Source: Planctomyces sp.
Lineage (GTDB): Bacteria > Planctomycetota > Planctomycetia > Planctomycetales > Planctomycetaceae
Reading direction: 5' to 3'
Assembly (NCBI GenBank): GCA_016795105.1
Contig: JAEUIH010000012.1
Span: 1 to 64,000 of the forward strand
Length of the DNA stretch: 64,000 nt
Shown here: piece by piece, positions 8,379 to 17,988 of the stretch
Position numbering within the stretch: the first letter of the stretch is position 1
Layout of the letters: the number at the start of each line of letters is the position of its first letter
Translations under genes and position numbers: made by a program
Notes under the pieces: generated by a model
What the model was told of the DNA's origin: nothing
Seen by the model: the letters and a program-made list of their open reading frames with translations, nothing else
Database searches by the model: none

Positions 8379-9101
8379 ATGTCGGACAACTCATGCGATG
8401 ATCTCAATGCTGCAGCATCGGCTGCGATCTCACGATTAGCTTTGCTCACATTCCAGCAAAAGCAGATGGTTGCATCTGGCCAACTCCTCCCGGTCCTTGA
8501 CGAAGTAATTCGGAAGCGCCGTCTTCTCACGGTCATCATTACGTTGGCATGTACCTGGCTTCTATTTCAGTCTGCAAAATCTGTGTTGGTTCAAAATCCG
8601 AGTTTGTTCTCGATTTGCCTCTTTGCGATCGCTGCCTACTGGCTCTATCGTCGTCTTTGCGTACAGCGCCAAGTGGCAGCAACCGTACGACAGTATCAAA
8701 GTTCACTTCCGGATGGTGATTTGACTCCCTCGTCCCTCGCGGCGTATCTAAAGCTGAACTATCGGCTAACGTACGATCAGCATCAATCATTGAAACTCGG
8801 AAATGCGGTCAAGGTTGGCATTGAGCTCGCTGCTGCGCGACGAAAAAATGCCAATTCAATAATATTGGGTGCATTGGCGTCTTCACTTGTCATTTTCATA
8901 GTAGATTTCGTTCTCCGTGACAATTCAAACCGAAGCGACGCTCTCATGGTTCAAGATGTTGTTGCTCAACTGGCAGCCTGTGGCATAATTGTGATCTGCG
9001 CATGCGCAATCTCTGTCCGAGAGCGTATTGGCGCGCACAGGCTGGATCAGCAAATTGCTCTTGAAAGCGCAGCACCAGGCCATGCAGCGGAAAGGCGGTA
9101 G
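8379..9101 (+). CDS. Hypothetical membrane protein with four predicted helices
   Basis: I do not recognise the family. The 240-residue product has hydrophobic segments near residues 49-66, 74-90, 161-180 and 196-214, giving two hairpins separated by a soluble stretch of about 70 residues (VAATVRQYQSSLPDGD and following). The N-terminal 45 residues are hydrophilic. GGAGG lies 12 bases before the ATG, which is a long spacing. The neighbour at 9126 is equally unrecognised and follows after 24 bases, so they may be cotranscribed. The region is bounded by a MITE-like element and a palindromic repeat array, which suggests accessory DNA. Confidence 0.65.
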   Translation: MSDNSCDDLNAAASAAISRLALLTFQQKQMVASGQLLPVLDEVIRKRRLLTVIITLACTWLLFQSAKSVLVQNPSLFSICLFAIAAYWLYRRLCVQRQVAATVRQYQSSLPDGDLTPSSLAAYLKLNYRLTYDQHQSLKLGNAVKVGIELAAARRKNANSIILGALASSLVIFIVDFVLRDNSNRSDALMVQDVVAQLAACGIIVICACAISVRERIGAHRLDQQIALESAAPGHAAERR

Positions 9102-9125
9102 TTATGCGGCTCGTTCACACGCAAC

Positions 9126-9749
9126 ATGTTTGACATCGCGAAATCACACGATGCGGTAGTTGCTGTACTCGCATCGGACGCTTCCGTCGCAGACGGGATG
9201 GCACAACTCCTCGACTTCTGCGCCGATCAGGAGTCCTGGCGCGGCTGGTCGGCGTTACGCAAACTCGATTTCGCGGCAGACGAAAAACGACTCAAACGAT
9301 GGCTCCACGGCGTGCTCACGAAAGAGCCGCCACAGAAAAGCATCAAAGCGTTTTGGTTTGGTCTATTCCATCCAATTGTCGAAGACAAAGCTACGTGCGG
9401 TATGTATCTGGCTGGCTCCAGAAATTTCGATGCTGCGGACGAAACATTTGAATGGGCATGCGGCCCGGACTATTTTCCGAACGGCCGGTACGCCAAATCA
9501 CAGGTACTTGACGAAATCTATCGAAAGGTCGACAAGGCAAAGGGATCCGTTTCTGAGTACGGTGAATACGTCCTTTGTCTCGGCTTCGGCGGTTTGATCA
9601 TCAACACATTAGCCGATAGCATTGGTCCTGAGACATGGCTTGGCAATTCCAGGGCGAGGGCTGTTGCAATAGGCTTTGATTCGGGCGATGGCATTCTTCT
9701 TGGTTCAATCACGAAGACTGGGTGGCGTCAAAGTTCTCGTAATGAATGA
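9126..9749 (+). CDS. Hypothetical cytoplasmic protein, family not recognised
   Basis: A 207-residue product with no signal peptide and no clear membrane helix. It is Trp-rich in the first half (ESWRGWSALRKLD, KRWLHGVL, KAFWFGLFHP) and has a moderately hydrophobic CLGFGGLIINTLADSI stretch near 150-165. No catalytic motif is evident. It follows the four-helix membrane protein by 24 bases on the same strand and ends immediately before the first unit of the transposase-associated repeat array. The Shine-Dalgarno sequence is weak, so the exact start is uncertain. Confidence 0.55.
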   Translation: MFDIAKSHDAVVAVLASDASVADGMAQLLDFCADQESWRGWSALRKLDFAADEKRLKRWLHGVLTKEPPQKSIKAFWFGLFHPIVEDKATCGMYLAGSRNFDAADETFEWACGPDYFPNGRYAKSQVLDEIYRKVDKAKGSVSEYGEYVLCLGFGGLIINTLADSIGPETWLGNSRARAVAIGFDSGDGILLGSITKTGWRQSSRNE

Positions 9750-9761
9750 CGAGGTCCGGAG

Positions 9762-10260
9762 CCAGGGCAACGCCCTGGGAAATCACGTTAAGACCGACAT
9801 CACAGCCCTGAAGGGGCGAACTCACGCGGCGTTGAATCGCCCCTTCAGGGCTGGCGACGCGTCAGGGGGCCGGACCCAGGGCGTTGCCCTGGGCTGTCTT
9901 GGGTTGCCCCTTTGGGGCGGTTGGATTGGATTTTGCGCGAACGTGGTTGATGGATCGCGGTTTGATTGATGCACGGTCTCGCATGCATTGCCATTCCCGA
10001 TTGCCCTGAAGGGGCTTACTAAGGCAGCCCAGGGCAACGCCCTGGGAAATCACGTTAAGACCGACATCACAGCCCTGAAGGGGCGGACTCATGCGGTGGT
10101 GAATCGCCCCTTCAGGGCTGGCGACCCGTGAGGCGGTCTGAACCCAGGGCGTTGCCTTGGGCTGCCTTGGGCTGCCCCTTTGGGGCGATTGAATCGGATT
10201 GCCCCTTTGGGGCGATCGGATTGGATTTTGTGCGAACGTGGTTGATGGATCGCGGTTTGA
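9762..10260 (+). repeat. Palindromic ~267-bp repeat array, left block (two units)
   Basis: Units start at CCAGGGCAACGCCCTGG at 9762 and 10029, a period of 267 bp. Each unit contains a 7-bp hairpin (CCAGGGC/GCCCTGG), then a long inverted repeat with arms AGCCCTGAAGGGGCG and CGCCCCTTCAGGGCT; in unit one these lie at 9804-9818 and 9838-9852 around a 19-nt loop. A second CCCAGGGC/GCCCTGGG hairpin and GCCCCTTTGGGGC follow. Matching units lie at 11005-11825, beyond the transposase gene. Short reading frames within are repeat artefacts. Confidence 0.9.
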
Positions 10261-10301
10261 GTGATTCCCATTAGGGTACCACGAGCACGGATGGAGGATT
10301 G

Positions 10302-10754
10302 TCAGTCCCACACATAGCGTTCGTCATACGATATATGGTGACGTTCCAGGAATTGTCGATATTCTTCCTGAAACGTTTTGGTGCGGTGGTGTTCGCGTTG
10401 GTTGGCAATGTACGTCTTGACCGATTCGACCTCCGACTCAGAAACGGCAAAGGCTCCGTAGCCAGATTGCCAACTGAAGGCTGCAAACTCGTTCCCTTGC
10501 GTCTTGATCCACTTTGATGATGTCTTCTTGACATCTTCCACTGCCTGACTGACAGATACCGTGCGAGCAAGGTCGAAGAGAATGTGTGCGTGGTCTTCAA
10601 CAGAATTGATGAGGTTTGGAACGCATTTCAGATTTTGAAGAACTGTAGCCATGTATGCATGCAAAGAATCTCGAATCGTATCCACGATAAACGGCTGGCG
10701 GTTCTTCGTGCTGAAAACAAGGTGTACATGAAGACGAGCCAGGGACTGAGGCAT
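10302..10754 (-). CDS. IS200-like Y1 transposase (REP-associated tyrosine transposase type)
   Basis: Single-strand DNA transposase or nickase of the Y1_Tnp (IS200/IS605 TnpA, COG1943) family. From ATG 10754 it has 150 residues, the usual length; a GTG at 10766 would add four. The N-terminus MPQSLARLHVHLVFSTKNR is characteristic. The HUH metal-binding motif is HAH in EDHAHILFDL, and the Tyr of VKTYIANQ is the likely nucleophile. WQSGYGAFAVS is another family landmark. No TnpB partner or IS200-style ends are visible. Instead, the gene sits inside an array of palindromic units, the arrangement expected of a REP-associated enzyme. The frame is intact. Confidence 0.85.
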   Translation of the reverse strand: MPQSLARLHVHLVFSTKNRQPFIVDTIRDSLHAYMATVLQNLKCVPNLINSVEDHAHILFDLARTVSVSQAVEDVKKTSSKWIKTQGNEFAAFSWQSGYGAFAVSESEVESVKTYIANQREHHRTKTFQEEYRQFLERHHISYDERYVWD

Positions 10755-10766
10755 GCGTTGTCTCAC

Positions 10767-11004
10767 ATTCTCATGAATTTGTGCGGAGTCATCTCAAGAT
10801 TCAGTTCGTGAATCATGATTACATTTGAGCGAAAACACAAGCGGCGTATGGTGCACTACGCCCTACGTGCGTAAGGGCATATATTATCGCGGGAGGGGGT
10901 GTATGCAATCGACTCGAAACACTGGATTTCGAATCATGTGAAATATCGCTCTCTCGAACCCTGCTACCACTGAAGTTGACGAAGACAAGAATTGTGGAGA
11001 CTCC
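10767..11004. other. Spacer between the transposase and the right repeat block
   Basis: This holds the transposase promoter side. An imperfect hairpin, GCCCTACGTGCGTAAGGGC, lies at about 10860-10878. It does not match the main palindromic unit, and no gene is supported here. Confidence 0.4.
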
Positions 11005-11825
11005 CGGGAAACGCTCTGGGAAGTTGCGGCAAGAGCGGAATTACTTCCCTGAAGGTGCAAATTTATGCGGCGTTGAATCGCCTCTTCAGGGCTGGCGACG
11101 CATCAGGGGGGACGGACCCAGGGCGTTGCCATGCGCTGTCTTGGGTTCCCCCTTTGGGGCGATCGGAGCGGATCTTGTGCGATGTGGTTGATGGATCGCC
11201 GTTTGAGTAATGCACGTCATCGCATGCATCGCCATTCCCAATTGCCCTGAAGGGGCTTACTAAGGCAGCCCAGGGCAACGCCCTGGGAAATCACGTTAAG
11301 ACCGGCATCACAGCCCTGAAGGGGCGAACTTATGCGGCGTTGAATCGCCCCTTCAGGGCTGGCGACGCGTCAGGGGGGACGGACCCAGGGCGTTGCCATG
11401 GGCTGCCTTAGGTTGCCCCTTTGGGGCGATCGGATCGGATTTTGTGCGTACGTGGTTGATGGATCAACGTTTGATTGATGCACGTTCTCGCATGCATCCC
11501 CATTCCCAATTGCCCTGAAGGGGCTTACTAAGGCAGCCCAGGGCAACGCCCTGGGGAATCACGTTAAGACCGACATCACAGCCCTGAAGGGGCGAACTCA
11601 CGCGGCGTTGAATCGCCCATTCAGGGCTGGCGACGCGTTCGGGGGGGACGGACCCAGGGCGTTGCCCTGGGAAATCATGTTAAGAATGACATCACAGCCC
11701 TGAAGGGGCGAACTCACGCGGTGTTGAATCGCCCCTTCAGGGCTGGCGACGCGTGAGGTGGTGCGGACCCGGGGCGTTGCCCCGGGCTGTCTTGGGTTGC
11801 CCCTTTGGGGCGATGGGAGCGGAGA
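11005..11825 (+). repeat. Palindromic ~267-bp repeat array, right block (about four units)
   Basis: A degenerate unit starts near 11005. Full units begin with CCAGGGCAACGCCCTGG at 11270 and 11538 (period 268), and a truncated unit begins at 11654. All keep the CGCCCCTTCAGGGCT-type arm or a close variant, and the GCCCCTTTGGGGC hairpin closes most of them. They run in the same orientation as the left block at 9762-10260. The last unit has compensating changes in one hairpin (CCCGGGGC with GCCCCGGG), which argues that the fold is under selection or exchange. From about 11830 to 12056 I see nothing identifiable. Confidence 0.9.
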
Positions 11826-12056
11826 CGGTAGGTGGATGAGCGAGCCCGTGGACATGATCAGGCTGGTCGCCCAATCATCCTGATTGGGCGCGAACATTCC
11901 ACAACAGATCACATGGAGATTCGAAAACAATCCGTTCCAGCCACCTTCATCCCCCATCGCTCGTGCTCAGTCGCGCAGCGATGCTGCTCGTAATCGGGAC
12001 CAGCCCTCGTAAAGCAGTATCCATTGCAAACTCTGGTGCCTATGGTCGATTCCGAG

Positions 12057-15000
12057 TTAACGTTCGATGGTCACCGCCATTACGATTGGTGCTGACGGAT
12101 CGGGACCTTTGACGAGTTCGATCGAGTTTATCAGTCCTGCTGTCTTTGGCTTGACTGACAACCTGCGAATCTGCTGACCGCCAAGTGCGAAAGCAAACTC
12201 AGATTCCGGCACGTCGACTCGACGAATGTAGTCGGCGAAGTGAACCCCGTTGATGAGTTCATGATCTTCGGTCGTCCCGTCTGCATAGTGAAGCCGCACA
12301 ATCATAGAGACTGTTTTGTTCTGGCTGAACGGGAAACTCCAGCCACCAACTCCGCTCAGCAAATGAATTGCTTTAGCAGCGGTATTGCATGGCAACATGA
12401 CCGACTTCGGCATTTTGGGCGGCAGGCTTCCCTGAGGACCATTCAGCAGAATGATGTTGGGTACTGTCTTTCCGCGAGGATCTGTCAGGATGAATGGGAT
12501 TCCACCGGAGGTCTTCGGATTCCAGTCACGGAACATCATGCGATCCGCGCCATCATCACCATCGTGGAACAAGCCTTTGGTGCTGATCGCAGTGGCATAG
12601 CGATCAAGAGAAATCGGCAGGAACTGACCTTTATCAGTCAGGAACTCCAGCAGATTCGTGATCTCATCTTTATTCATCTGCTTTTCAAATCCCTCAGGCA
12701 TCAGGGACTTTCTGGACGCAACAAGTTCTTCAATGTCTTCTCGGGGTACAACGTTTTCCTTGGCCTCGGTGTCGATCAAAGTGATGGAGGTTCTGGATTC
12801 AGTGGTCATCATGCCGCTCAGGACACGGCCATCGGTCTTGACGACTGTGTAGATCCGGAAGTTGCCTTCCACACTTCGACTTGGATCAATGATATGTGTC
12901 AGCAGCTCATGCTTCGGATGAACAGCCATCCCTGTAAGATTGGGTCCGATGGTCTTTCCTTCTGTACCGTGCATATGGCACCGTGAACAATGCTTTACAA
13001 ACATTGCTTTGCCATTTGTCTTGTCGCCTTCAACTTCACAGATCTCCAACAGAGATTTCAGGACTTTATCGCGGTCCGCATCCGGCAATCCTCCGCCAGC
13101 CGCCATTATTGTCTCGGCCTGCTTACGAATTTCAGCATCGGGATGATTTCGCAAAGCCTGTTTCTGATCAAGAGTCAGATCACCGAGCTCAAATTGACGA
13201 CCTTCAATTGCTTTCAGCAAAGCAGATGTTGTCACAGGACGTGCCAGCATTGCTCGAATCAAGGTTGCCTTCATCTGTGGGGTTAGCCCGGCTCCACGTT
13301 CGAGCAGTGCTTCGGAGACGCCCTCAGCACTGCTGGATCCGGCCGCTTCAATCAATGCGAACGCAAGTTCAGGAGGTGTTTGAGCAGTCAGTTGCTCTAG
13401 TACTCCCGCAAGCACATCAGTGCTGTTCGGTTGAAAACTAACGGCTTCACGAGCAGCAGCCGACCGGTCTTCTGTTGACTTCTCAGTGTCCGCCAGAACG
13501 GCCAGTAGATCATTGACAATTTCTTTGGCATGAGCATCCAGGGCTTTCGTTCCGCAAACCGATGCCAACTGGAGAAGCTTGCCTTTCGAGCCGGAAGGAA
13601 TTCGTTCGAGCAATTTCAGGAGCGCCGCTTCAATCTGCGGGCTTGATTTTCCCTGATAGTCTCGCGGCCAACCGGACGTTAATCCTCGGACGACCACTTC
13701 GATCAATTCCGGCTGAGCAGTCTCCAGTCCGGTCAACAGGATTTCAATCTCTTCGGTCCCCGGACGACCTCGTGCGATATGCTCGGCAACGATTTCAGAC
13801 GTCCGAAGTGAGACTCCGTTGAGCGGCTGATCGGAAGCTGTACTCAGCGCTTTGAAGAAGAATGCACCATGCGCAGCCGCTGCCGCAGTACCGGCTTCGC
13901 TTTCCCAGCGATCGGGATTTCGAGTACTGATGAATCCGGCAATCAGTGATCCGGCCTGTTCTCCGGCAGGCATATCTGCCAGACACAGAATCCCCTGAAG
14001 ACGTACCTGAGCATCCTTGTCCGACAACAGCGAACCATGAGCCAACAGTTGTTTCTGCCCTTCGGCAGACGTCGACAAAATCGCAGCGGCATTGCGTCGC
14101 ACACCTGGTGAGGCGTGTGTCAGTGCTTTGGCAGCAGCTTCAACAACAACCGAATGCATCGACGAGTTCTGTTCTTCGAGTCCGGCAAGGACCCAAAGAG
14201 CATGCATTGCACCGACATTGAGTCCCAGAGAATCCAGTTCCGGATTCGCAACAAGTGCGAGGAGGTCGGAGGCCGCATCGACAGCATTTCTTTCGATCAG
14301 GAGTCGCTGAGCGTGAAGTCGCCAGACCATTGACGGGTGACTGAGAACATCAACAAGTTCACTGGTCGAAGCAGCCAGCAGGCTTGAATACGCATGATTC
14401 ACATCCCCCTCAGCGCCTGTGGGTACGACTCGATAGATACGACCATGCTTCTTATCACGCAGATCGCTTTCATAGGCATTTCCCTTGCCGGTCTCAAACC
14501 CCTGAGGAGTCGGGTTGTGCTGGACAATGTAGTTGTACCAGTCCAGAACCCAGACAGCCCCGTCAGGACCAACCTCAGCCATAATCGGAGCAGACCACTC
14601 ATCATGGCTCGCAATCAGATTCGTCGGGCTGGTTGACGCGTAACCGGAACCATCTCGCGTCAGCACAAACGTACCGACCAGATGTCCGGTCGGTTCACAG
14701 ACAAACGCTGTTTTGTTCCACCATTGAGACGGAAACGTGCGGGCTGTATAGAGTGCATGTCCTGCACCAGCGGTATATCCACCGAACTGGTCAACCTGCC
14801 GGACTTTTTCTGTGACTGCTTTGAAAAGATGTGAGTCGGCGATTGTCCCGATGTCCGAAGGAGCCCAGCCTCGTACCTTTTCGTAGTATCGATTGGCAAT
14901 TGGCATGAAGACGCTTGGATTGTGATTGGCGGTGGAACCAAAAATCAGTCCTTCTTCGCTGATTCCAAGTCCCCAGGTGTTATTGTTCGTTGAACGGACA

Positions 15001-16442
15001 AATTCGAGGTCAGTCACAACCGGCGGATCCTGTTGAGACAACTTGAATCGCCAGAATCCCATTCGAAACGACTGAGCCTTCTTCCCGTTGTATTCGGGCT
15101 CACTGTTGTTGTATCCCTGCATCGCCCAAATCCAGTTATCCATGCCATAGCGGAAGTTGCTAACGCCGCCATGTGTATCACCCATTGCCCAGCCGGTGAT
15201 CAGCACTGTCTTCTGATCCGCCTGATCGTCGCCATTGAGGTCACGAAGATAGACGGTTTCAGTGCCATCCTGCACAACAGCACCGCCCCGATAGATGACA
15301 ATTGCTGTTGGAATACTGAGCTTTTCAGCAAACACTGTGAACTTGTCAGCCTTGCCGTCGCCGTCGGTATCTTCACAGATACGGATACGGTCACGGCCAT
15401 TTCCTGGTTCCTGAAGTTCGTTTGGGTAATCCAGAGTTTCGCAAATCCACAGCCGACCGCGTTCATCCCAGGAAAAAGCGATGGGCTTCGCATTGAAGTT
15501 TCGTTCATCCGCGTAAGGACGGACAGCCATGCCTACAGGTGTCACAAAGTGCCGAATGGATTCTTCCGGCGAGAGTGGCTTTTGCATGAGTGACTGAGCT
15601 TCCCCCTGAACTCCCCAGCGGGTGCCTGGTGTGTAATTGGGAATTTTCGGCCCGACATCCACGTATTCAAACGCCGGAAGCTCAGCTTCTCGTTCGGTCA
15701 TCACTGGCGCGTCGAATCGACTTGTATCAACGAACTCACCCGCAGCGGCAGGGTCTTTACCACACGCCCACAGGATGCCTCGTTCCACAAGATTTACAAA
15801 ACCCGGATTTGTCCAGGTTCGCTGATCATGTCCCCATGCGGTGTAAAAGACGCGTCCCTTGCCATGCGTTCGAACCCATGTCCATGGTTCTCGATCGCGT
15901 CCTTCGGCCTGTTCACCCTGAACACGAAGCTCCAGCACGGTTCGATTTTCTTCATTGTGCAGTGTATGAATGTAGGTCTCGTCCCAGCTGGAGAATCCTC
16001 CAAACCCCTTCATGATGGGATGTGCTGGCTGAGCGGATTCCACAGAAAACACCTGCCCGCCATGTCGCTGAAACTGTCCGCCCATCAAAGCCACTATGTC
16101 TTTGTTATTTCTCCAGCAGAAGGTTGCACAGTGGAGAGGGACGAACGCTTTTCCGGACGCCACATAATCGAGTACTGCTTTGGCCTGAGCGTCTTCAATG
16201 CGGTCGATGTTTGCATACAACACCAACCCATCAAACTGACTCAGCGTCTCCGGATTCAAATCTTCCATTGAATCGGTGTACTTCAACTCAATCCCTCGAG
16301 CCTCCATTGCCGGAGCCAGTTCATGGAATCGGTCTGTCGGACGATGATGTCCGTTATCACCCATGAACATCAGTTTCAATTCTGCCGCTGATGCCGTTGC
16401 AGAAATGATTCCAATCAGCAGTGCGATTATGTAGCGACGCAT
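12057..16442 (-). CDS. ThuA / PVC-type dehydrogenase / HEAT / cytochrome c fusion protein
   Basis: A very large exported protein of 1461 residues from ATG 16442; a GTG at 16451 is possible. Residues 1-22 are a signal peptide ending ASAAE. Residues about 22-240 are a ThuA (trehalose-utilisation-type, class I amidotransferase-like) domain. A PVC-type beta-propeller dehydrogenase domain follows from near 305 (FVTPVGMAVRPYADERNF), with Asp-rich EDTDGDGKAD loops. Helical HEAT-like repeats occupy about 650-1080. A single haem motif CSRCH lies near 1153 (HCSRCHMHGTEG), with a downstream Met as possible axial ligand. The C-terminal ~200 residues look like a beta-sandwich. Family members are thought to oxidise sugars in the periplasm; the substrate is unknown. 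Confidence 0.88.
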   Translation of the reverse strand: MRRYIIALLIGIISATASAAELKLMFMGDNGHHRPTDRFHELAPAMEARGIELKYTDSMEDLNPETLSQFDGLVLYANIDRIEDAQAKAVLDYVASGKAFVPLHCATFCWRNNKDIVALMGGQFQRHGGQVFSVESAQPAHPIMKGFGGFSSWDETYIHTLHNEENRTVLELRVQGEQAEGRDREPWTWVRTHGKGRVFYTAWGHDQRTWTNPGFVNLVERGILWACGKDPAAAGEFVDTSRFDAPVMTEREAELPAFEYVDVGPKIPNYTPGTRWGVQGEAQSLMQKPLSPEESIRHFVTPVGMAVRPYADERNFNAKPIAFSWDERGRLWICETLDYPNELQEPGNGRDRIRICEDTDGDGKADKFTVFAEKLSIPTAIVIYRGGAVVQDGTETVYLRDLNGDDQADQKTVLITGWAMGDTHGGVSNFRYGMDNWIWAMQGYNNSEPEYNGKKAQSFRMGFWRFKLSQQDPPVVTDLEFVRSTNNNTWGLGISEEGLIFGSTANHNPSVFMPIANRYYEKVRGWAPSDIGTIADSHLFKAVTEKVRQVDQFGGYTAGAGHALYTARTFPSQWWNKTAFVCEPTGHLVGTFVLTRDGSGYASTSPTNLIASHDEWSAPIMAEVGPDGAVWVLDWYNYIVQHNPTPQGFETGKGNAYESDLRDKKHGRIYRVVPTGAEGDVNHAYSSLLAASTSELVDVLSHPSMVWRLHAQRLLIERNAVDAASDLLALVANPELDSLGLNVGAMHALWVLAGLEEQNSSMHSVVVEAAAKALTHASPGVRRNAAAILSTSAEGQKQLLAHGSLLSDKDAQVRLQGILCLADMPAGEQAGSLIAGFISTRNPDRWESEAGTAAAAAHGAFFFKALSTASDQPLNGVSLRTSEIVAEHIARGRPGTEEIEILLTGLETAQPELIEVVVRGLTSGWPRDYQGKSSPQIEAALLKLLERIPSGSKGKLLQLASVCGTKALDAHAKEIVNDLLAVLADTEKSTEDRSAAAREAVSFQPNSTDVLAGVLEQLTAQTPPELAFALIEAAGSSSAEGVSEALLERGAGLTPQMKATLIRAMLARPVTTSALLKAIEGRQFELGDLTLDQKQALRNHPDAEIRKQAETIMAAGGGLPDADRDKVLKSLLEICEVEGDKTNGKAMFVKHCSRCHMHGTEGKTIGPNLTGMAVHPKHELLTHIIDPSRSVEGNFRIYTVVKTDGRVLSGMMTTESRTSITLIDTEAKENVVPREDIEELVASRKSLMPEGFEKQMNKDEITNLLEFLTDKGQFLPISLDRYATAISTKGLFHDGDDGADRMMFRDWNPKTSGGIPFILTDPRGKTVPNIILLNGPQGSLPPKMPKSVMLPCNTAAKAIHLLSGVGGWSFPFSQNKTVSMIVRLHYADGTTEDHELINGVHFADYIRRVDVPESEFAFALGGQQIRRLSVKPKTAGLINSIELVKGPDPSAPIVMAVTIER

Positions 16443-16499
16443 CCTGAGCACTCACATTGAAGTTAAATAGAGAAACATAGAACCTTATTCGCGCAAGAA

Positions 16500-16523
16500 C
16501 CGGCCAGAGACGACTCTGGCCGG
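16500..16523 (-). terminator. Stem-loop between two minus-strand genes
   Basis: Perfect 10-bp GC-rich stem CCGGCCAGAG / CTCTGGCCGG with an ACGA loop. On the minus strand it follows the oxidoreductase stop at 16559 and precedes the ThuA/PVC gene. The tail after the stem is only TTCTTG, so it may be a weak terminator or attenuator that reduces read-through into the next gene. Confidence 0.5.
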
Positions 16524-16558
16524 ATTTGCGTGAATGCTGCAGTTCGAATGGGTAAGCT

Positions 16559-17677
16559 TTATCCGAGAGTAAATTCCGGAAGACGAACAATCTCACCACC
16601 CTTCATTGCGGACTGGTGAGCACAGATTCCAACACACGTCCAGTTTGCACTGGTCACAGCGTTTGGCCACGGATCACGGTCTTCGACCAGTGCGGAGACG
16701 AATTCATGAACCAGGTGCGGATGAGACCCACCATGTCCGCCCCCCTGAATGAACGAGAGATGTTCGGTGTCATGAATTTCCGCAGGCTGTGTGAATCGAC
16801 GAATCGATTCCGGCAACAGGTGTGCAAAGTCAGGGACTGAAATCTTCTCGGGAATCTCCGGCTCCGGCTTCTTGGCCGTATGAATCACGTGTGGCTCGTG
16901 CTCCACAAGTGTCCATTCAAAGCTTCGCTTCGTACCATAAACGTCAAAGCTTTCCCGATACTGACGTGCGACGTCATAGAGGAATCGCCAGATATGAGCC
17001 GTCAGGTCCGTATCCTTGATCTTGATATGGCAGGTCTCAACAGCAAACTTGTTGCCGGACTTCTGAGCAATATCATCTCGGACAGTGCCGGAACCGAAAC
17101 AGCTGACATATTCAGCAAGGCCGTTGACGAGACCGAGGCACGGGCTGACCACATGAGTCGCATAGTGCATCGGAATCATCTTTTCCCAATAGCTCGGCCA
17201 GCCATCCATGTCCTGCGGGTGGGATGCGGCGAGGTGCTGAATCTTGCCGAGCTCCCCTTTTTCATACATCTGCTTGATGAACAGGAACTCGCGGCTGTAC
17301 ACGACAGTCTCTGCCATCATGTACTTCAGGCCGGTCTTCTTAACCTTTTCAACAATCTGCTGGCATTCTTCGATGGTTGTAGCCATCGGCACGGTGCACA
17401 TCACGTGCTTACCGGCATCAAGAGCCTTCAGTGACATCCACGCATGGTCCGGAATTGGACTGTTGATGTGAACGAAGTCAATGCTCTTGTCTTTCAGAAC
17501 ATCGTCATAGCTTGTGTATCGTTTCTCAATACCAAACTGATTCCCGACTTTGTTCATTTCATCGACATTGCGGCGGCAGACTGCGGTCACTTTCGCATTC
17601 GGATGAGCCTGGTAAATTGGAATGAACTCGGCGCCGAATCCGAGACCCACCATTGCGACATTGACCTGACGACCCAT
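16559..17677 (-). CDS. Gfo/Idh/MocA family NAD(P)-dependent oxidoreductase
   Basis: Predicted cytoplasmic sugar or polyol dehydrogenase of the Gfo/Idh/MocA family, 372 residues. The N-terminal Rossmann motif is VGLGFGAEF (GxGxxG). The family's usual EKP motif before the second half is replaced by CTVPMATT, so the lysine normally used in catalysis is not at the standard site. An HYATHVVSP segment carries candidate catalytic His residues. The start at ATG 17677 is supported by GGAGGAG at 17685-17691 with a 7-base spacer; a GTG at 17683 is too close. It lies upstream of the ThuA/PVC protein, another frequent partner in planctomycete sugar catabolism. Confidence 0.88.
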   Translation of the reverse strand: MGRQVNVAMVGLGFGAEFIPIYQAHPNAKVTAVCRRNVDEMNKVGNQFGIEKRYTSYDDVLKDKSIDFVHINSPIPDHAWMSLKALDAGKHVMCTVPMATTIEECQQIVEKVKKTGLKYMMAETVVYSREFLFIKQMYEKGELGKIQHLAASHPQDMDGWPSYWEKMIPMHYATHVVSPCLGLVNGLAEYVSCFGSGTVRDDIAQKSGNKFAVETCHIKIKDTDLTAHIWRFLYDVARQYRESFDVYGTKRSFEWTLVEHEPHVIHTAKKPEPEIPEKISVPDFAHLLPESIRRFTQPAEIHDTEHLSFIQGGGHGGSHPHLVHEFVSALVEDRDPWPNAVTSANWTCVGICAHQSAMKGGEIVRLPEFTLG

Positions 17678-17988
17678 ATTCACGCTCCTCCGGACTGCGC
17701 AGAGTTTCTCTGCAAACTGTCAAAACAGGGATTCTGATGACCACGCAACATACACAATTTGTTGCCAGAAACGATCTCCGGAGGCTCATGGACATCCCAT
17801 GAACAGCCGGAAAACACAAACTTTTCGTCGGATTTTACCGATTTCGGTGTCCCCACTTCACGTAGTAAGCCTCAACTTCTGACGTAAATGCAAAGAACAC
17901 CGAAAATCGCACGACAATTTTGTCACTCTGGACGTTTTCTGTCGCCTTCGTCAGGCCAAATATCCAGTCCGATTGATTCGCGAAAGAC
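17678..17988. other. Intergenic region with no identifiable feature
   Basis: This 311-bp stretch lies between the oxidoreductase start and the sialate O-acetylesterase stop. It must contain the oxidoreductase promoter unless the two genes are cotranscribed. I see no convincing -35/-10 pair, hairpin or gene. Confidence 0.4.

Noticed and set aside
9822-10311. Minus-strand frames of 60-149 codons across the palindromic array
   Set aside because: Translations are repeats of SPALKGRF and PQRGNP-type words produced by the array itself. Similar frames recur at 11063-11278 and 11598-11957.
12240-12986. 248-codon + frame antisense to the ThuA/PVC gene
   Set aside because: No recognisable motif; the opposite strand encodes continuous conserved domains across the whole interval.
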